This document shows positions 49,501-62,800 of a DNA stretch of 64,000 nt, one piece after another. Source of the stretch: Notospermus geniculatus (lineage: Eukaryota; Nemertea; Pilidiophora; Heteronemertea; Lineidae); assembly GCA_002633025.1 (NCBI GenBank), contig NMRB01000016.1, forward strand, positions 637,404 to 701,403, read 5' to 3'. The notes beneath the pieces were generated by a model. That model was given only the letters and a program-made list of their open reading frames with translations, did no database searches and was not told where the DNA came from. How positions within the stretch are numbered: position 1 is the first letter of the stretch; each line of letters opens with the position of its first letter. Position numbers and translations under genes: made by a program.

Positions 49501-50152
49501 AACCTGTACTGACCTTTTGATGCGTAATAGTACAAAAGAGGATATATCATATATTGGATGGATGTACTGTCTCATTTTCATGTCCCCAGTAGTAAATAAT
49601 TCACCTTCATAACAGGTTCACCTTCATAACAGGAAAGTGATCATTTCAGATACATTTACAACCACACAGCAAATTACAACAGAAGTTGAGACAGAGACCC
49701 CCGAACCTAAAGGTATATGATAACTTTTTCATGGAGATTTTCCAGTTCTTTTCAGTGCATGGCCAAACAGAAGTTACGGTACCTTGTAGAGTAATTAGGT
49801 TGGCCAGGCGGAGTTTAGAATAACTGGTTTAGTATACAGTAAGGAATGACCTGATGACATGCACAATTTCAAGTCTCCTGCCACTGAAAATGAAACAGTG
49901 GGCAGGGAAATGCTTGTTTAATAATAAGTATCTTTAATTGCAGACAAAGGTGGTACAGAACCAGCAACAGTGGTGCCAACTGAACAGGGCCTCAAAAAAG
50001 TACCGATAAGCAATTCAGGGAGCAAAACCCACCCAGCTGTTCGAGCTGGACACAAATCAAGTTCAAATCGACCCAGACCTCAAGGGATGCACAAAATTGT
50101 TGCCACAGTCATTGTTATTACTCAACATATTGGAATATACATGTATAGGTAG
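40522..50152 (+). CDS. Multi-CCP (Sushi) and MAM domain secreted or surface protein
   Basis: 21 exons in one frame, 1222 codons: 40522-40627, 40965-41153, 41905-42102, 42345-42518, 42958-43317, 43746-43934, 44031-44216, 44454-44639, 44720-44902, 45429-45611, 45766-45945, 46270-46497, 46742-46867, 47151-47320, 47511-47633, 47775-47871, 48277-48504, 48760-48981, 49283-49351, 49650-49712, 49944-50152. A signal peptide (CALVIFLTLLETVFSA) comes first. Exons 2-12 give twelve CCP modules (exon 5 has two) of about 60 residues with four cysteines, a recurring PPWxPG and a W near the last cysteine. Exons 13-16 form a MAM domain (GDIWIRFYYKVKGSKRGHM, ISTAFLLDDIVV). Exons 17-18 are two more CCP-like modules, followed by a Thr/Glu/Pro stalk. 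The C terminus (HKIVATVIVITQHIGIYMYR) is only weakly hydrophobic, so membrane anchoring is uncertain. CCP proteins act in complement control and adhesion; the role here is unknown. Confidence 0.85.
40782..40915. repeat. Foldback MITE in intron 1 of the CCP/MAM gene
   Basis: The arms GAGTTTTCGCAAAGCCCC and GGGGCTTTGCGAAAACTC face each other with a ~50-base loop; inner blocks (GAAACGCCTG, CGCGAACGCC) also pair. The tip GAGTTTTCGCAAA matches the end of the second MITE at 39.7 kb, suggesting related families. Confidence 0.75.
43548..43641. repeat. 23-bp minisatellite
   Basis: About four head-to-tail copies of GTCAAAGAAGCCAAGAAAAA plus TGC, in the intron between the CCP exons ending at 43317 and starting at 43746. 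Confidence 0.85.
45180..45300 (-). repeat. tRNA-headed SINE-like repeat in a CCP gene intron
   Basis: On the minus strand it reads GGTGCTGTGATTGAGCATCA followed by a B box GGGTTCAATTCCTGG. It lacks a complete acceptor stem. Confidence 0.5.
46570..46700. repeat. AAGATGGC palindromic repeats
   Basis: The palindrome AAGATGGCTGC...GCAGCCATCTT (about 46575-46601) and a diverged second copy (46672-46696) lie in the intron between CCP exon 12 and MAM exon 13. They resemble the inverted block of the tandem array at 27.5-28.0 kb. Confidence 0.6.
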
Positions 50153-50804
50153 TCATGAGTTGCAAAATGGCTCCTAAAAACATGGAAATGCCTGTTCCAA
50201 TGACTAATATGGAACATGACAGAATCGGTGGATATTAAAACTTTTCAAGCACGCATGGATGAAACAGGATTAGAAAGTAATTCATATCATACTGGAAGAA
50301 TCTGGGAACAGGGGAGCTGTAAAGAGAGAAAATGTTTAGGAAGAAATTGATCCCAGAACTGCAATCTAATGATAAGCTTCACACAAGAGTTAGACAATGA
50401 AAAAAAGAAACATTATATCAAATATATTGTATATCTTTATATAACCTTGTCCTAGAGGGCTATAAATAGCTTGTACACGTTTCAGACTACATGCTACATT
50501 GCACGTCACTTGTATTGTACATTCATGCACAATCTTCATGCACAATCTACATGTATTTCTCAGTCCACACAATGTTATCTACATTCTAAATGAAAAATAG
50601 TGATATAGCAATGAATTTTGCTCGATTGAATCCTGTAAGAAAATTAGCAGAGATTAGATTAAGTTTAACGTTTGATGCCACAAGATTTAAATTAAAGTAC
50701 GTATCAAATGAGGCAAATGCAAATGAACAAAACAAAATCAATATTACTGATTGAATAAACGGAAGACTGAACACAGCTGACGGTAAACATGTAAGTTTAT
50801 TTGA
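50153..50804. other. Spacer between convergent 3' ends
   Basis: Holds the 3' UTRs of the CCP/MAM gene (plus) and NCAPD3 (minus). AT-rich; no further gene seen. Confidence 0.6.
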
Positions 50805-53800
50805 CTATTTCTTTCTTGTTGAACGCCTTGTGGCTTTCCTTGTGGTACGACCAGACCCAGCGCTCTCTTCACTCCTGCTGTGTTTTGGAGTTGAATCTTC
50901 AGAGGATTCAGCAAGAAGTTTTTCTTTAGATGCATCGCCACTGCTGCCAGCCTTGCTTGGTAATTTAACATTCCATACCCTTGGCTTTGGACCTCTGAAA
51001 AACAACATCGCAGGGTTAAACTTTCAGATTTAAATACAACAATTTAGTAGGGTAAAACAGACACGGATTTTGAGTGAACATTGACGAAAATTGGGCATCT
51101 AAAATGTTGAATGATTATCCAGCCAACCCAGCCAACTTACTGTTTCATTGGCGATTCCAGACATAGTATTGGATATTCCTGTGGTGAGTTTTCATCCATT
51201 TGAGGTGGACTGTCTTTCTTATTCTTTTCACCACCGCCCCTTCTCTTGCTGCGAGTCACCCGGGGGATGGGAGATGGAGGAGCCATTGTCACCTCTCCGG
51301 GGTTGAAAGTTATGTCCATAATTGTCCCTGAAAGCAGTTCGGAGTTTGTTGGCAAGCTATATATTGTATGAGGCTTGTCATAGCTGAATGTAAGACTGGG
51401 AGTCAGTCAAAAGATCCTGTAAAGCATACTCTGCAGACACACTTAAAATATGCCTGCAGAGTATGGTTTTACTTACGATCAGGGGTACTGACGGCTCTTT
51501 CCACACATGCTAACTTCAGGTTCCGATCAGTGTTGCTCCCTTCAGGGCTCTGGTCTGCTACTGCTGAAGGACGGCGATTAACTGCATTGTTGGGAGTTAT
51601 TAAGGGACTCTCTCTCAGTGGAGGATTATTGCCCATGACGGCTGACAACCTCCTTGCCTCTGCCATGGCTTTCTTGGCAGAATTCACGATAGCAACAGTA
51701 GACAATTGGGCACTCCTGCAAGAAGAAGAAAACGTGGTAGTATTCAACACAGACAAGTAGGCCTTAAGGCGTGTAGCAGAATAGGGACTGCTTACCTGGG
51801 AGTCCGAAGAGCAGAGCCAGTAAGTGCCATTACTGGGGCAGCATTCCTGGGTGTGACCAAACCTTTCGCCCCAGGAGAGGGCACCACTGCCGGGGATCTC
51901 GCATTAACTGCCATGCCTGTGGTTCTTCCAGCAGAGACTGGGGTCCCCTGAGCTGACCCTGGGGATCTTCCAGCTGGAATGGGGGTTCTTTGTTTTCCAG
52001 TAGCAGCAACTGTCTTCCTCTGAAAGGAGATATTTTGGTGGAAGCTGTAGAAAACACCCTTCAAAATCACATCATCTACCGGTACCCGGAAATTGTGTGA
52101 GATTTCTTTGTAAGGAAGGTGACAAACTCCTGTCCCCTTTTGAGCAACTGTGACTTGAAATATTACAAAATTTGTTTCATACAGAACATTGGCAGAGGTA
52201 CATACGTTAGCAGCAGATGCAGCCTGCTTCTGAGCCTCCATCTGGGCCTGCTGCTCCTCAAATTTTCTCTGATCAAACTCGATCTCCTTGGCGAGCTGCT
52301 TGTCAGCAGCCATGATGTCTGTGGAGAAAAGTCAAGACAAGTGTTAAAATTTCTCCTATTGAACAGATACTGTATTTATGACCTCATAATTCTGAAGTTT
52401 CAGTATAGCGAGAGGTATGAGAAACAATATTGCTACAGATTGAAATGATTCCAAATGATTTTGACCTACCTTTCACTTCAGTCTTGTAGTCCTTCATCAA
52501 TTCTCTTAAGTACAGCATCAGATCATTCTGAAGGGGGGACAGCTTCTTCTCCAGCTAAAGAATAAAAAAAATACTGAGTTCTTCAATTGCACAACCAAAG
52601 ATAAAGTTGGATCTAAAAATTCTGCAGGTATTTTCAAATATTTGTGTTGAGATCGAAAGTTAAATCCAATATGGATTATACCAACTCAGATAAATATTCA
52701 TCATGTTCATGAAACTCATTCTTACCGTGTGCTTGAGAGCAATGATGACAGGTAGAACATTCTCAATGAGATTCTTCTTCATGATCTCTGTGATGATCAC
52801 TTTCTTGGCCTTCTCCACCAGAGCTGTCGCTGCTTCCTGTTCATCAAAGGCCTCCTCCTGTGGCTTGGCCTTCATTGACGACAACTTGATTTCCTGAAAA
52901 CAAGCACCATATCCAAAAACTAAGAAACGAAATGAAATACCCCTTACAGATGTGTCCTGTGCACTTACTTAATAACAGAACAGTAAGTGTCCTGTGCACT
53001 TAATTTATATAACAGAACAGCAGAGTGCGTCCAGTGCACTTACCTTGCATGACAAAATTAAATAGCCAGTGTATCCAGTGCACTTACCTTGCATGACAAA
53101 ATAGCCAGTGTACTTACCTTGCACGATAAAATAGCCAGTGTGTCCTGTAACAAAGGGCTGCTATCCACATCGATGGGCATGTCACCTTCAGCCATCACAC
53201 CAAGAACATCCTGCACCAGCTTCCTACTCAAGTTGAATCGATTCTCATCAGTCATGTGGTCCAATAAGAAATGGTAAATCGTCATACGCTTTCTGGAAAT
53301 GAACATTATTTCAATTGTAATGAGTTACTCATTACAATTGAAACTCAGAGTTTGGTCAACTCAAGATTTCCAAAGCAAAGTCATGAGATGATTCAAGATC
53401 CACTTACGCCGCATTTTGTTTCCCTTTTAACGAGAACCTTTTCTTCTCCTTGTCCGACTGGGGGAACTTATTATACACTGGAATACAGGAAATGATAAAA
53501 TACAAACTGTACAAAATGGAACTTGCAAAAACTGTGTGGGATGCACTGAATTTGTCAAGCTTTTGCTTGATCAGACAGTTACCGGTATTTCATCAGGTAA
53601 AGTCACACCTCCACAAGAGAGCTTTCTCATGCCAGTTGATCATCAATGGACGATTCACTATTCTTGGTTTCCCCACTGCTTGCACCACGATCAACACAAG
53701 CGACTGCTCATAGTTTTCTACACTACAGTTGTGTTGCCCATAATCTGAAACAGAGCCAACGAACGGGAGAAAACCGTCATGTTGAGGAACATTTTATGCC

Positions 53801-56800
53801 ATCATTCCTTACCATTGTGATCCTCATAGGCGTTGAAGTGGAAAATACACTCAACGAAATGCTGGTAGAACATGCCAGGGTTTCTGTGGATGAACAGGTT
53901 CACCAGGCAGAACTCAGCTGGAAAATAAACGTCAAATGTGGTGTCTTCTTGTTTTCATATCAAAGTAAAAGTAAAAAGATCATACAAGCAGAAATGAGAA
54001 CAAAATGGAGAATGACTCACTGAATTCCCGGATCTCCTTCACCTCGTCGACCAACCCCATGATGAAGCGGTAGAATAGTGTTCCCTTCCACTTCAGATAG
54101 TCTTCCTGCCATGGAAAGTTTTAAAATGATAATCAGGGTTTGGTATACGTTGTACAAGTACATATACCGAGCTTGTCTTGACCCGCACATGGAATTTCCC
54201 TGGTTGTGTCCTGTACTTGTATCACTAATATTCGTGGCCACCTCTGTGGGTAGTTGGTAGGCCAATGTAAAACAGTAGAGGACTAACCAAGTAACAATCA
54301 AATCCATCAAATTCTGTATCTTACCTGGAGCAAATGGGTAATTAGAGTCAGAGTCTGTTTCCTCACTAAGGCATTTTCATCCTTGACACACGTGGCAATG
54401 TTGGCCACATAGTTGTTGATCAGAGTGGTGTACCTGATACATAGGTCACACATTATGATCATGACGTTATTTCGGATGACTGGGTCTGTTGATGTCTCAA
54501 GCTCACGGGCCAATGCTGGGACAACTTTCTTTGCTAAGGACTCATTCTGCAGACATAGTTTACCTAAAAGATGCAAATGAGATTTGTCTAGAGCTACATG
54601 TATCTGCCTCTCAAATACTGAAAACATTGTACATATTTTCCTTAAACTGCAATATACAGGGTGCGCATCATACATGTAGTTTGAAAAATAAAGTAAAGTT
54701 GAAATGTCTGTGGGATCTGATGCAGCAATATTGATTGAAAAAATATCAGTAACCTACCCAGGGTGATAAATGCATGTGCTCGGATGCGGGAGGGCATTTT
54801 AGATCCAGAGAACTGGCTAAGGACCTGAGTGGCTGGGATTCCCTGAGTTGCTGACTCCTGACTTGAGCTCTGTCTCTGGCTACCAACAGCATCTTGCGAG
54901 ACAGAATTTAATTCTTGGGAACTTCCATCTGCAGAATTGAAATGGGATGTTTTACAGAATTCCATAGTCAATATTTTATTGAAGCGGTTTCATGTTAAAT
55001 GCGTAAATAAGAAATAAGAATGCAAATACAGGTACTTACCAACCGAAGTAATACAAGGTGCAGCAATCAAACTCTGTATGAGCATGGAGATCCTCTCGGG
55101 TGTACTATTTGGGCAGAGTTGTGCAGCTTCACCAATGGTGAACAAATGGCAAATGATAAGATTTTCATCGCCCGGGCCCTCGGCATTTTCATTCAGAATG
55201 ACATGAGAGAGATATTTATCAGAGACTTTGAGCAAGCTGCTACACCATTCTGTCATGTCTTTCCGCCCTTGGCTCTCCTCTTCCTCACTGGCAGTGTACA
55301 GCTGAAAGTCAATCATACTGATGACTGGTTTTGCTGTCATGAACAGGCCTACTGGTACTTTGTCTTGCAAGCAGCTTTTTCAAAGCTGCTGTTCTAGGAA
55401 TGCAACCTTTAAATTCTAAGGGCCGTATGCACGGGTCGGACTTTAGCCTTAAGTATAACTAAAGTTAGACTTTCTCTTCGCTTGAAGCATTGAGAAAAAT
55501 CAGACTTTAACGTAAGTGTGGCTGAAGTCTGACCCGTGCATACGGCCCTAAGATACTGAGATGAGAACTGTGAAGTGTGAGCTGAAACTTGACACTTTAG
55601 ACAATACAGGGCAATTTGTTTGTAATGTAANNNNNNNNNNNNNNNNNNNNNNNNNNNNNNNNAAAAAAAAAAAACTGAGGGAGCTATTTAACTTCATCAC
55701 TTCAGAATAAAACAGTCTTCAAAAACCATCGTAAGTTAACTTTTTTTAAACTATCTAACCTTTCAGACCTGGATACAAGTATTCACTACTCAACGGTACT
55801 GGTTGATTTTGAGGCCATTGAGTGGTTTTCATGCAATCGGGTCCCAATTGAGTGTGGAAGAAGAAGAAGAAAGAAATAAAAATTTCCTACCTACCCAGTG
55901 ATATCAAGATGGTCCCTACATTGATATGTAGGGACCATAATAATGTGTGGGTTTATAGTGCCTTTTACATTTAAGTGTCAAGGCACTTCACAACATTATT
56001 ACCCAGCCTATGATTCAGAAACCTTTCTGTAGAAACCAAGGGCAGCCACAATTCGGCGCACACGATGGACATTTCAGGCCAGTTGAGAGTTACAGAGTTC
56101 ATCAACATCAGATAACGAAGTCTATGAGGATGACCTCTCCTGACATCTACAGAAAAATATCCAGTGTCCCAAATCAACTTACGTCCAGCCAGTTTTGCAT
56201 GATCCTGCCAATAGTCAAGGACAACATCGGGCTTGAACTTGTTTACAGACGGTGCCATCTCAGCCAGCAACATCCATGTGGCCTAAAAAGCACATATGCG
56301 ATGAGTTTTGATGAGGCTCTAAAGAACCAGATGGAGTGAAAATGTTGTTCAAGAAATGACACCTTTGCCAAAGATTCTGCAAATGATGGGGAGCAGAGAA
56401 GACAGGCCACTTGTCAATTTAATCCTTTCCTCCATTACAAAGGCAGTGCCAAACAGATGACAACCTACCGTGTTATTCTTGGTGCCCACATGTGTGATCA
56501 GTGATGTCATTAGTGAAGCCTTCACACGTTTCTCTTTGGAGAGTTGGTGGAAGGATTTCTGAAGATAATGTCTGGAAATGCAGATAGTGAAATATCACAA
56601 ATGGAACCATATTAAACAATAAGAAGATGACTGGATTGCCAGTTGTTGCTTCGTCAGCCCCTCTCAGGGCCTAGTAGCCCACTGAACAACTCCACCATTT
56701 GAGAGTTTTCTTGTGCAAGTTGACGAGAAAGTTAACTAGACATACATGTATTCATTCTCACCTTAGCTCATATCCCTTGACACTGGCAAGAACGTCAAGC

Positions 56801-59800
56801 ATCTGCCAGACCATATCATGACTCTCGTCAACCGTCCTGTTAAATGGGACAATGTTTCCCAGGATGGTATCTTCCAGGATTTCAATGCATTTGGTGGAGA
56901 TTGAACTCTCTCTGTCCATGACAAGACGCAGGACGCCATCCAGCCAAGCCCTACAAAAAGAGGAGGATTTTCTTGTATTGTATGGTATTTATTATTGGCC
57001 CTGGTAAGCATTGAAGAAGCTATCACAAGCAACTCGTGTTCATCACTTGGATAGGGTTTTTACAAGCCCTGCAAGGCCACCATGGGTTGCGTCCCATGCG
57101 ACAGACTTGAAGAGTCAGGGATGAAACCCTGTACTCGAACCTGGGACTTGCCGCTTGCGAAAGCAAACATGATCACCGCAAAGGTATCATAACTGACAAC
57201 ACAATCATTTCCCAATTTGAAAGTTAGAAATTCTTATCAATATGTGCATCGGTTGTCGACTTGACTAGAAAACGAAGCCATCCCTACCATTGTATCTTAC
57301 TGTTGAGCGGTAAAACCTGGATAAGCTCAGTCAGCGATTGCATGGCTTGTTTTCTGACCAACAAGGCAGGGTCACGGCACCGATTGTGAATGGTATCAAG
57401 GTCCTGAACAAAGAAAATTGACATTGACATTGACATTGACATATTTTTATCAAATTTCAAGAAAAGATGAGGCAATCAGAGCAAGAGGACTACCATGCCT
57501 CAGGTCCATAGTTAGATGACGCAACAAGTATATCTACTTACATCCTGATTGAAATTTATCGAATCCAATCTTATGATGTTCTTCAATGCCTGAATTGCCA
57601 CTTTTCTCACTCCAACCTTCTCATCAAGAGCTCTGCTGCGTAACATGGACGTTACACCTTGGCCATCATACAATGCTGAAAGTAATCAGACACACTAACT
57701 GCTTGAAAACGGTATACCCGCATAACCAAGTTTGTATGACTCTGAGCAGTGCCAAATGGCAGTATTTACTTACAGATATCCATGGCTGTCATTAGCTGTA
57801 TAGCTCCAGGTGTGGAACCAGTGATAGGAGCAGATGGAAGCCGGTTTCTGTTGACTTCTTCATCATTGTTCTTTGCTGCTTCTTCTTCTTCTGCATTATT
57901 GTTTGGGTCCTCACGTTTGTCATCTTCTGGAAATTATATGTAGAATTTGAACTTCTTGAGGACAACAATGGCCAGTCCTGAAGGTGTCCTTAATAGAGAG
58001 GTTCCACTGTATGTCCAAAATGATGGAACTTTAGACTTACCGGTGACATTTTTCTGTCTGTCAGCATCTGGTGTAGGAACAACTCGTGTCTGGGGCTGCC
58101 GGCCCACAGCTCGTGGTGTCACTGTATTTCGTATGGCTGTCAGAATAGCTTCATCTTCAGATTGCACAAAACTGGCAAATGCACCAATGGCTCTTGTCCG
58201 CACACTGATAAGAAGAATGAAGCAATGAAAATATCAAAATACACTTTTCCAGTTAATATGCTAAGTTTTCCATATAAGTATGATGCATACGATACCGGTA
58301 TTGAGATAATTACACCAAAGAACTTAGAACTTGACCACAGTATTTGTTGAAAATCTTGAAAAATACTTACGTGGGAGCGACATCTGAGCATCGCATCAAG
58401 ATCACCTTGATTAGGAAGATGTTTGAAGTAAAGCCAGCTATCTCAGGGGGTAGGGTGTCATCTAGATTTCTCTCCTTCTCATTCAAAAGCATGGCAATGA
58501 TGTCAACGGTGAAACCACGATAACTCGCCTGTAAGAAGAACATGATGAGTCAGCACCACTGAATCTGAGAGTGACAGACAAACAGTTATTGCCTTGTAGG
58601 CAGAAATTAACCAAAAAGTCTAAAATGATACTGCATTACCTTTTCATTTCTGGATAATTTGTAGAACCATTCAATCAGCTTCGCATATGGCAGTGGTGGA
58701 AATTGCTTCATAAGCGTGATGACCACGAGCGCCACCTTGCTCCTGTAATCAGCCTTATCGGGTACTTTGACACACAGGTGCTGAATCAAGGTCCTCGCTG
58801 GCGTGTGGGCCACTTCTCCAAATCGACGAATCAAGTGGCTGAAGACAAGGAATGGATCATACTTCATGAGAACTCTGTGCGCGTTCTTCATAGAGGTAAA
58901 ATGCTCATATCTAATCTGCTTCTTAAGCAGAATATCTTCATGGGACTTCCGCTCTTACAGTTACGAAACTACCAGGTAACACACTGCTAATGACTTTCAC
59001 TTGCCAGACCTTATCCTAATTTTCATTCATGTCTGTAGAATTGACTTGACTGGAATCCAAATCAACTCTGACACATGGCTTAAAACATCCATGATAGAAT
59101 CAAACAGATCCTGAGACCCCCTCACCTAACAAATGCCAAAGCATGTTCCTTAATCAGCACGACAGGCCTCGGGATTGTCTGTGCAGCTACATTTTTGTTC
59201 TCACCAATCAACATCAGCAACCCTGGCATCAAATATTTGAAGATCTGAAATAAAGCCAGAACTCACTGAGAGCTCAGAACGGTGTCTCCCCATTTCGCCT
59301 ACACCCATTCCGCCTATTACTTGAGGATTACTTAAGCAAGTGGAACCTTCCTGTTGAGTGCACCTTTGGGACAGGTTGTCCTCAATTGAAAAGTGTCCCC
59401 AATAGGTCACAATGAACAGACATCACGAACAGACCAATCGGGATTGAAATATGGTCTCTTTTGAGGTGTCCTGCTGGTACAGTGTGTCCATGAAGGAAGG
59501 TTCTACTGTACGTTTAAGCAATGATGTTAAAGCAAATGATCTTGATAGAGTCAATTCAAATCGTCATCAAAACTTACCCCTAGGATGATTGTGGAGACAT
59601 CGCCATGCATCTCATTGCAAAGTAGGCGGAGACCCTGGCAAAAAAAAGAAATCAATCCTTTTTTAAATGGTCGATTTTTGAACTTCAGAAAATATCTCTT
59701 GGCTAAAGAGCATACACATAAATGCATGTTCAGCATGAAGATGGCCATAAATGTAAACAAGCATGTTGGGCCCAACACTGCTCAGCATTAGAGGGCCTAA

Positions 59801-62800
59801 GCTAAGGGCTTATTAGGGGTGCATTGGAAGGGGGCCTGTAAGCACTGCATGTAGTGAAACCAGTCAGTTATGCCAGAGAAGGGTTTACAAGTCTAGTCCT
59901 TTGGCTAGACTTGGAGTGGACTACAGCACTTGTTTCAATTTGTGAATGAATGAAGTATTGTTTGGATTCAAATCAAATTCTGAGTGAGTGATTTCACAGA
60001 AATCCGGGACTAGAAACTTAGCCTAAATTTAACACAGGTTCTCTCAAACTCCTCATTCGTTCTCTGAAGGAAAATCAAATACTCCAGAAGTGAAAAATGC
60101 CAGGCAAGAAACCCAATCATCTACTGAAGACAACGGACTACCCTCTATTTAGTGAAGGTCACCTGTCTGACCCTGATGGCAAGACAGATCAGAAACTGGC
60201 GACGCATAGCCAAGGAACTTGGTCTAAATGACGAGAATATGAAACAAATTGAACGGCATTACCCCAACAACCACAAGATGCAGGCATTCTATGCTTGTTC
60301 TGTATCGGAATCAGACAAACGATTGGCCGACAGAGGCAAAGGTGGCACGTCTGGTGGAAGTGTTTGAAGAAAAGGGTGAGATGAGTGCACTCAAGGAGTT
60401 GATAGATAAGGCTGAGAGGCTTTCAGTAAGTAATTATGTATCGTCCTTAGGAAAGCAACTGATTCTGTTTTAAAATTCACTGGGTCCATTCACTGAAAAG
60501 TCAATCAATTTCATTCTCAATTGACTTCTTTTGCAGGTACATTTCTAAGGTACTGCCCAACTGGCGTCCCCTAGTGACTGCACTAGGATTTGATGAGAAC
60601 AGTCAGGAACAGATAGCGAAGCTATACAAATGGAAGAAAGATCGAGAAAGCCTACAATGTGTCCATCTACTGCAGATGTGGAGAAACAATAACAATATTT
60701 CCATAGAACATAACATTGATCATTTGTCCAACTGTCTGAAGCAGATTGGCAATGAGCATCTTTTCGATGATTGTAAAAAGAAAGAAAAACTCTGGATTTT
60801 GATATAATTTTGGAATTTTACAGTTCTTCGGTTGGTGATGGCAAGCAGCATGCATGACTTGGCAAACTCTCCAATCGCATATTTCTAAAATATTGATTTT
60901 AAACTTTTGTTTTCATTTACTGAGGGATATGTCGCCTTTGACAATTTGGCTGCCACCCAGATGATAAACATTGTCAAATGAAATGAAAACAACGTGCCTA
61001 TTGGCACCTTGGTAATCCATTTTAGGAAACCTACAGCCTGTTCTATACCAACATTGCATTGGATTATCTCTAACCAATGCAATACAATCAAACTGAAAAA
61101 GGTCAGTCATTTTGATTTTGCCTGTTGCATTGAGATTATGAACAATGATCAATAAAAGTGACACCACAGTTGCTTCTGAAAACAAGAATCAACACTTTAA
61201 GTGCCCATCAAAATTGCCATGGCAAGTGACAATGGCTTACATTGATCTCAGAACAGTCCATAACTAAAGGAACATAACCAAAGACTGTGTCATGGTTATT
61301 GGCCAGGATACCACGTTAATATTCTTACAGTGAATAAACCAGGTCGATCAAATCTCACGGGCACCATAATTTTCTTTGGTAATGATTTTTTTAACATATG
61401 ACTTGATGATGGCTAATGAAATTCGCTCCGAAGGAATCAATTCTTGATTTGATGGGAGGTTGCTGTGAATGGATTAATGCATAAATGTCATGATGTAGTC
61501 AAGCTGAAGATTACCCGGTATGTGAACGATACCATTTCTCCTTCAATGGTAAATTAGGTAAGTTCTAAAAGGCCTCATTTCATTTTTTGCATTTTCCAAC
61601 TGGGGTAGAAATGCACTGAACTAGTCCAGGTCAAAATGTGCTTTTTCACCCAAAAAATGAAATATGCTTTTTCACCATCCAAAAATGTGCTTTTTCACCA
61701 AAAGGCGGCAATATTCATTGGATTGGAGTTGATCTTTCTTTTTCTCCTGCAGGATGTTCACAAACATGAAGAAAACTAGCCCACAGAAATCCACAACTGC
61801 CACTACTGGTATGCACATTTCCACAAACGTCGGCATCATTGGTCACCAATGGAAAAAGAAGATGCTGGTGTATATCACCCCACTTGGTGATCGCCACATC
61901 AAACGGATGGCGAGGACACTGCCAGACTGGGAAGTATTGGCCAGGAAGCTGGGGATGACCGAGGACATGATACAAAACATCAGAAAAACGAACAATGTTG
62001 AACTGCAGAAGATTCTCATGTTTATGGAATGGCGGAAAGGGGTGAATGTGTGTTTGGATGAGAAAGTAGCAATTCTGGCAAAGGCTTACAGAGACTTGGG
62101 AATGCAATCTCAACTGGATGATCTGAGGTGGACAGAAAAGCTTTGGATGAACTACATCTGACTCTGAGTGTCCAGGAAATCTGTCATCCCCATGCAAAAA
62201 TCATTTACTCTCAGCATAAACTAAGTCATGAGCCATGCATGCCATGAAATCTAAAAACTTGGCTCAAGCTTTTATACAATACATGTGTGTCGGACAATTT
62301 TGTATGTCAAATGTAGGAGCAACCAGAGCCCCCGTGGCAACCGATCCGGTCATAGAGAGCGTCCTCTCTATCACATCCAGGCCGATCAGGAATCAAACCC
62401 CCGAACTCAGAGATGGCAGGCGCTAGATTTCCACTGCACCATTCTGACGCCAGTGGCAGCCTCTGCCAGTGCCATGCCACTTTTTCATCATCGACAATGC
62501 TCGAACATAACCCATGTAATACTCATACAATGAGCACTGAAACTATTGATGAACTGCAATAAATCTCAGTCACATTTGAGTGATCGTGAATTGAACACAT
62601 GATCGATGTATTCAAATCATTTCAATATGATTCCTGCACTAATTGTTCACTGGGATAAATAAAGCACGATGAGGCATTGAGTCGACTAGATATGGTGTGT
62701 GTTTGTGTTTGTGATTTGAGGGTAAACCAACATTTGGTGATACACATCTTGATACCTAATTGAATTGGGAAATAATTGTCAGCATTCGGCAATAAACACC

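Noticed and set aside
57418-57442. Met-Ser repeat open frame on the minus strand
   Set aside because: It is a GACATT microsatellite in an NCAPD3 intron.
60096-60226. Coding start at the ATG at 60096 for death-domain unit 1
   Set aside because: That frame does not run into the death domain; the domain frame begins at a splice acceptor at 60152.
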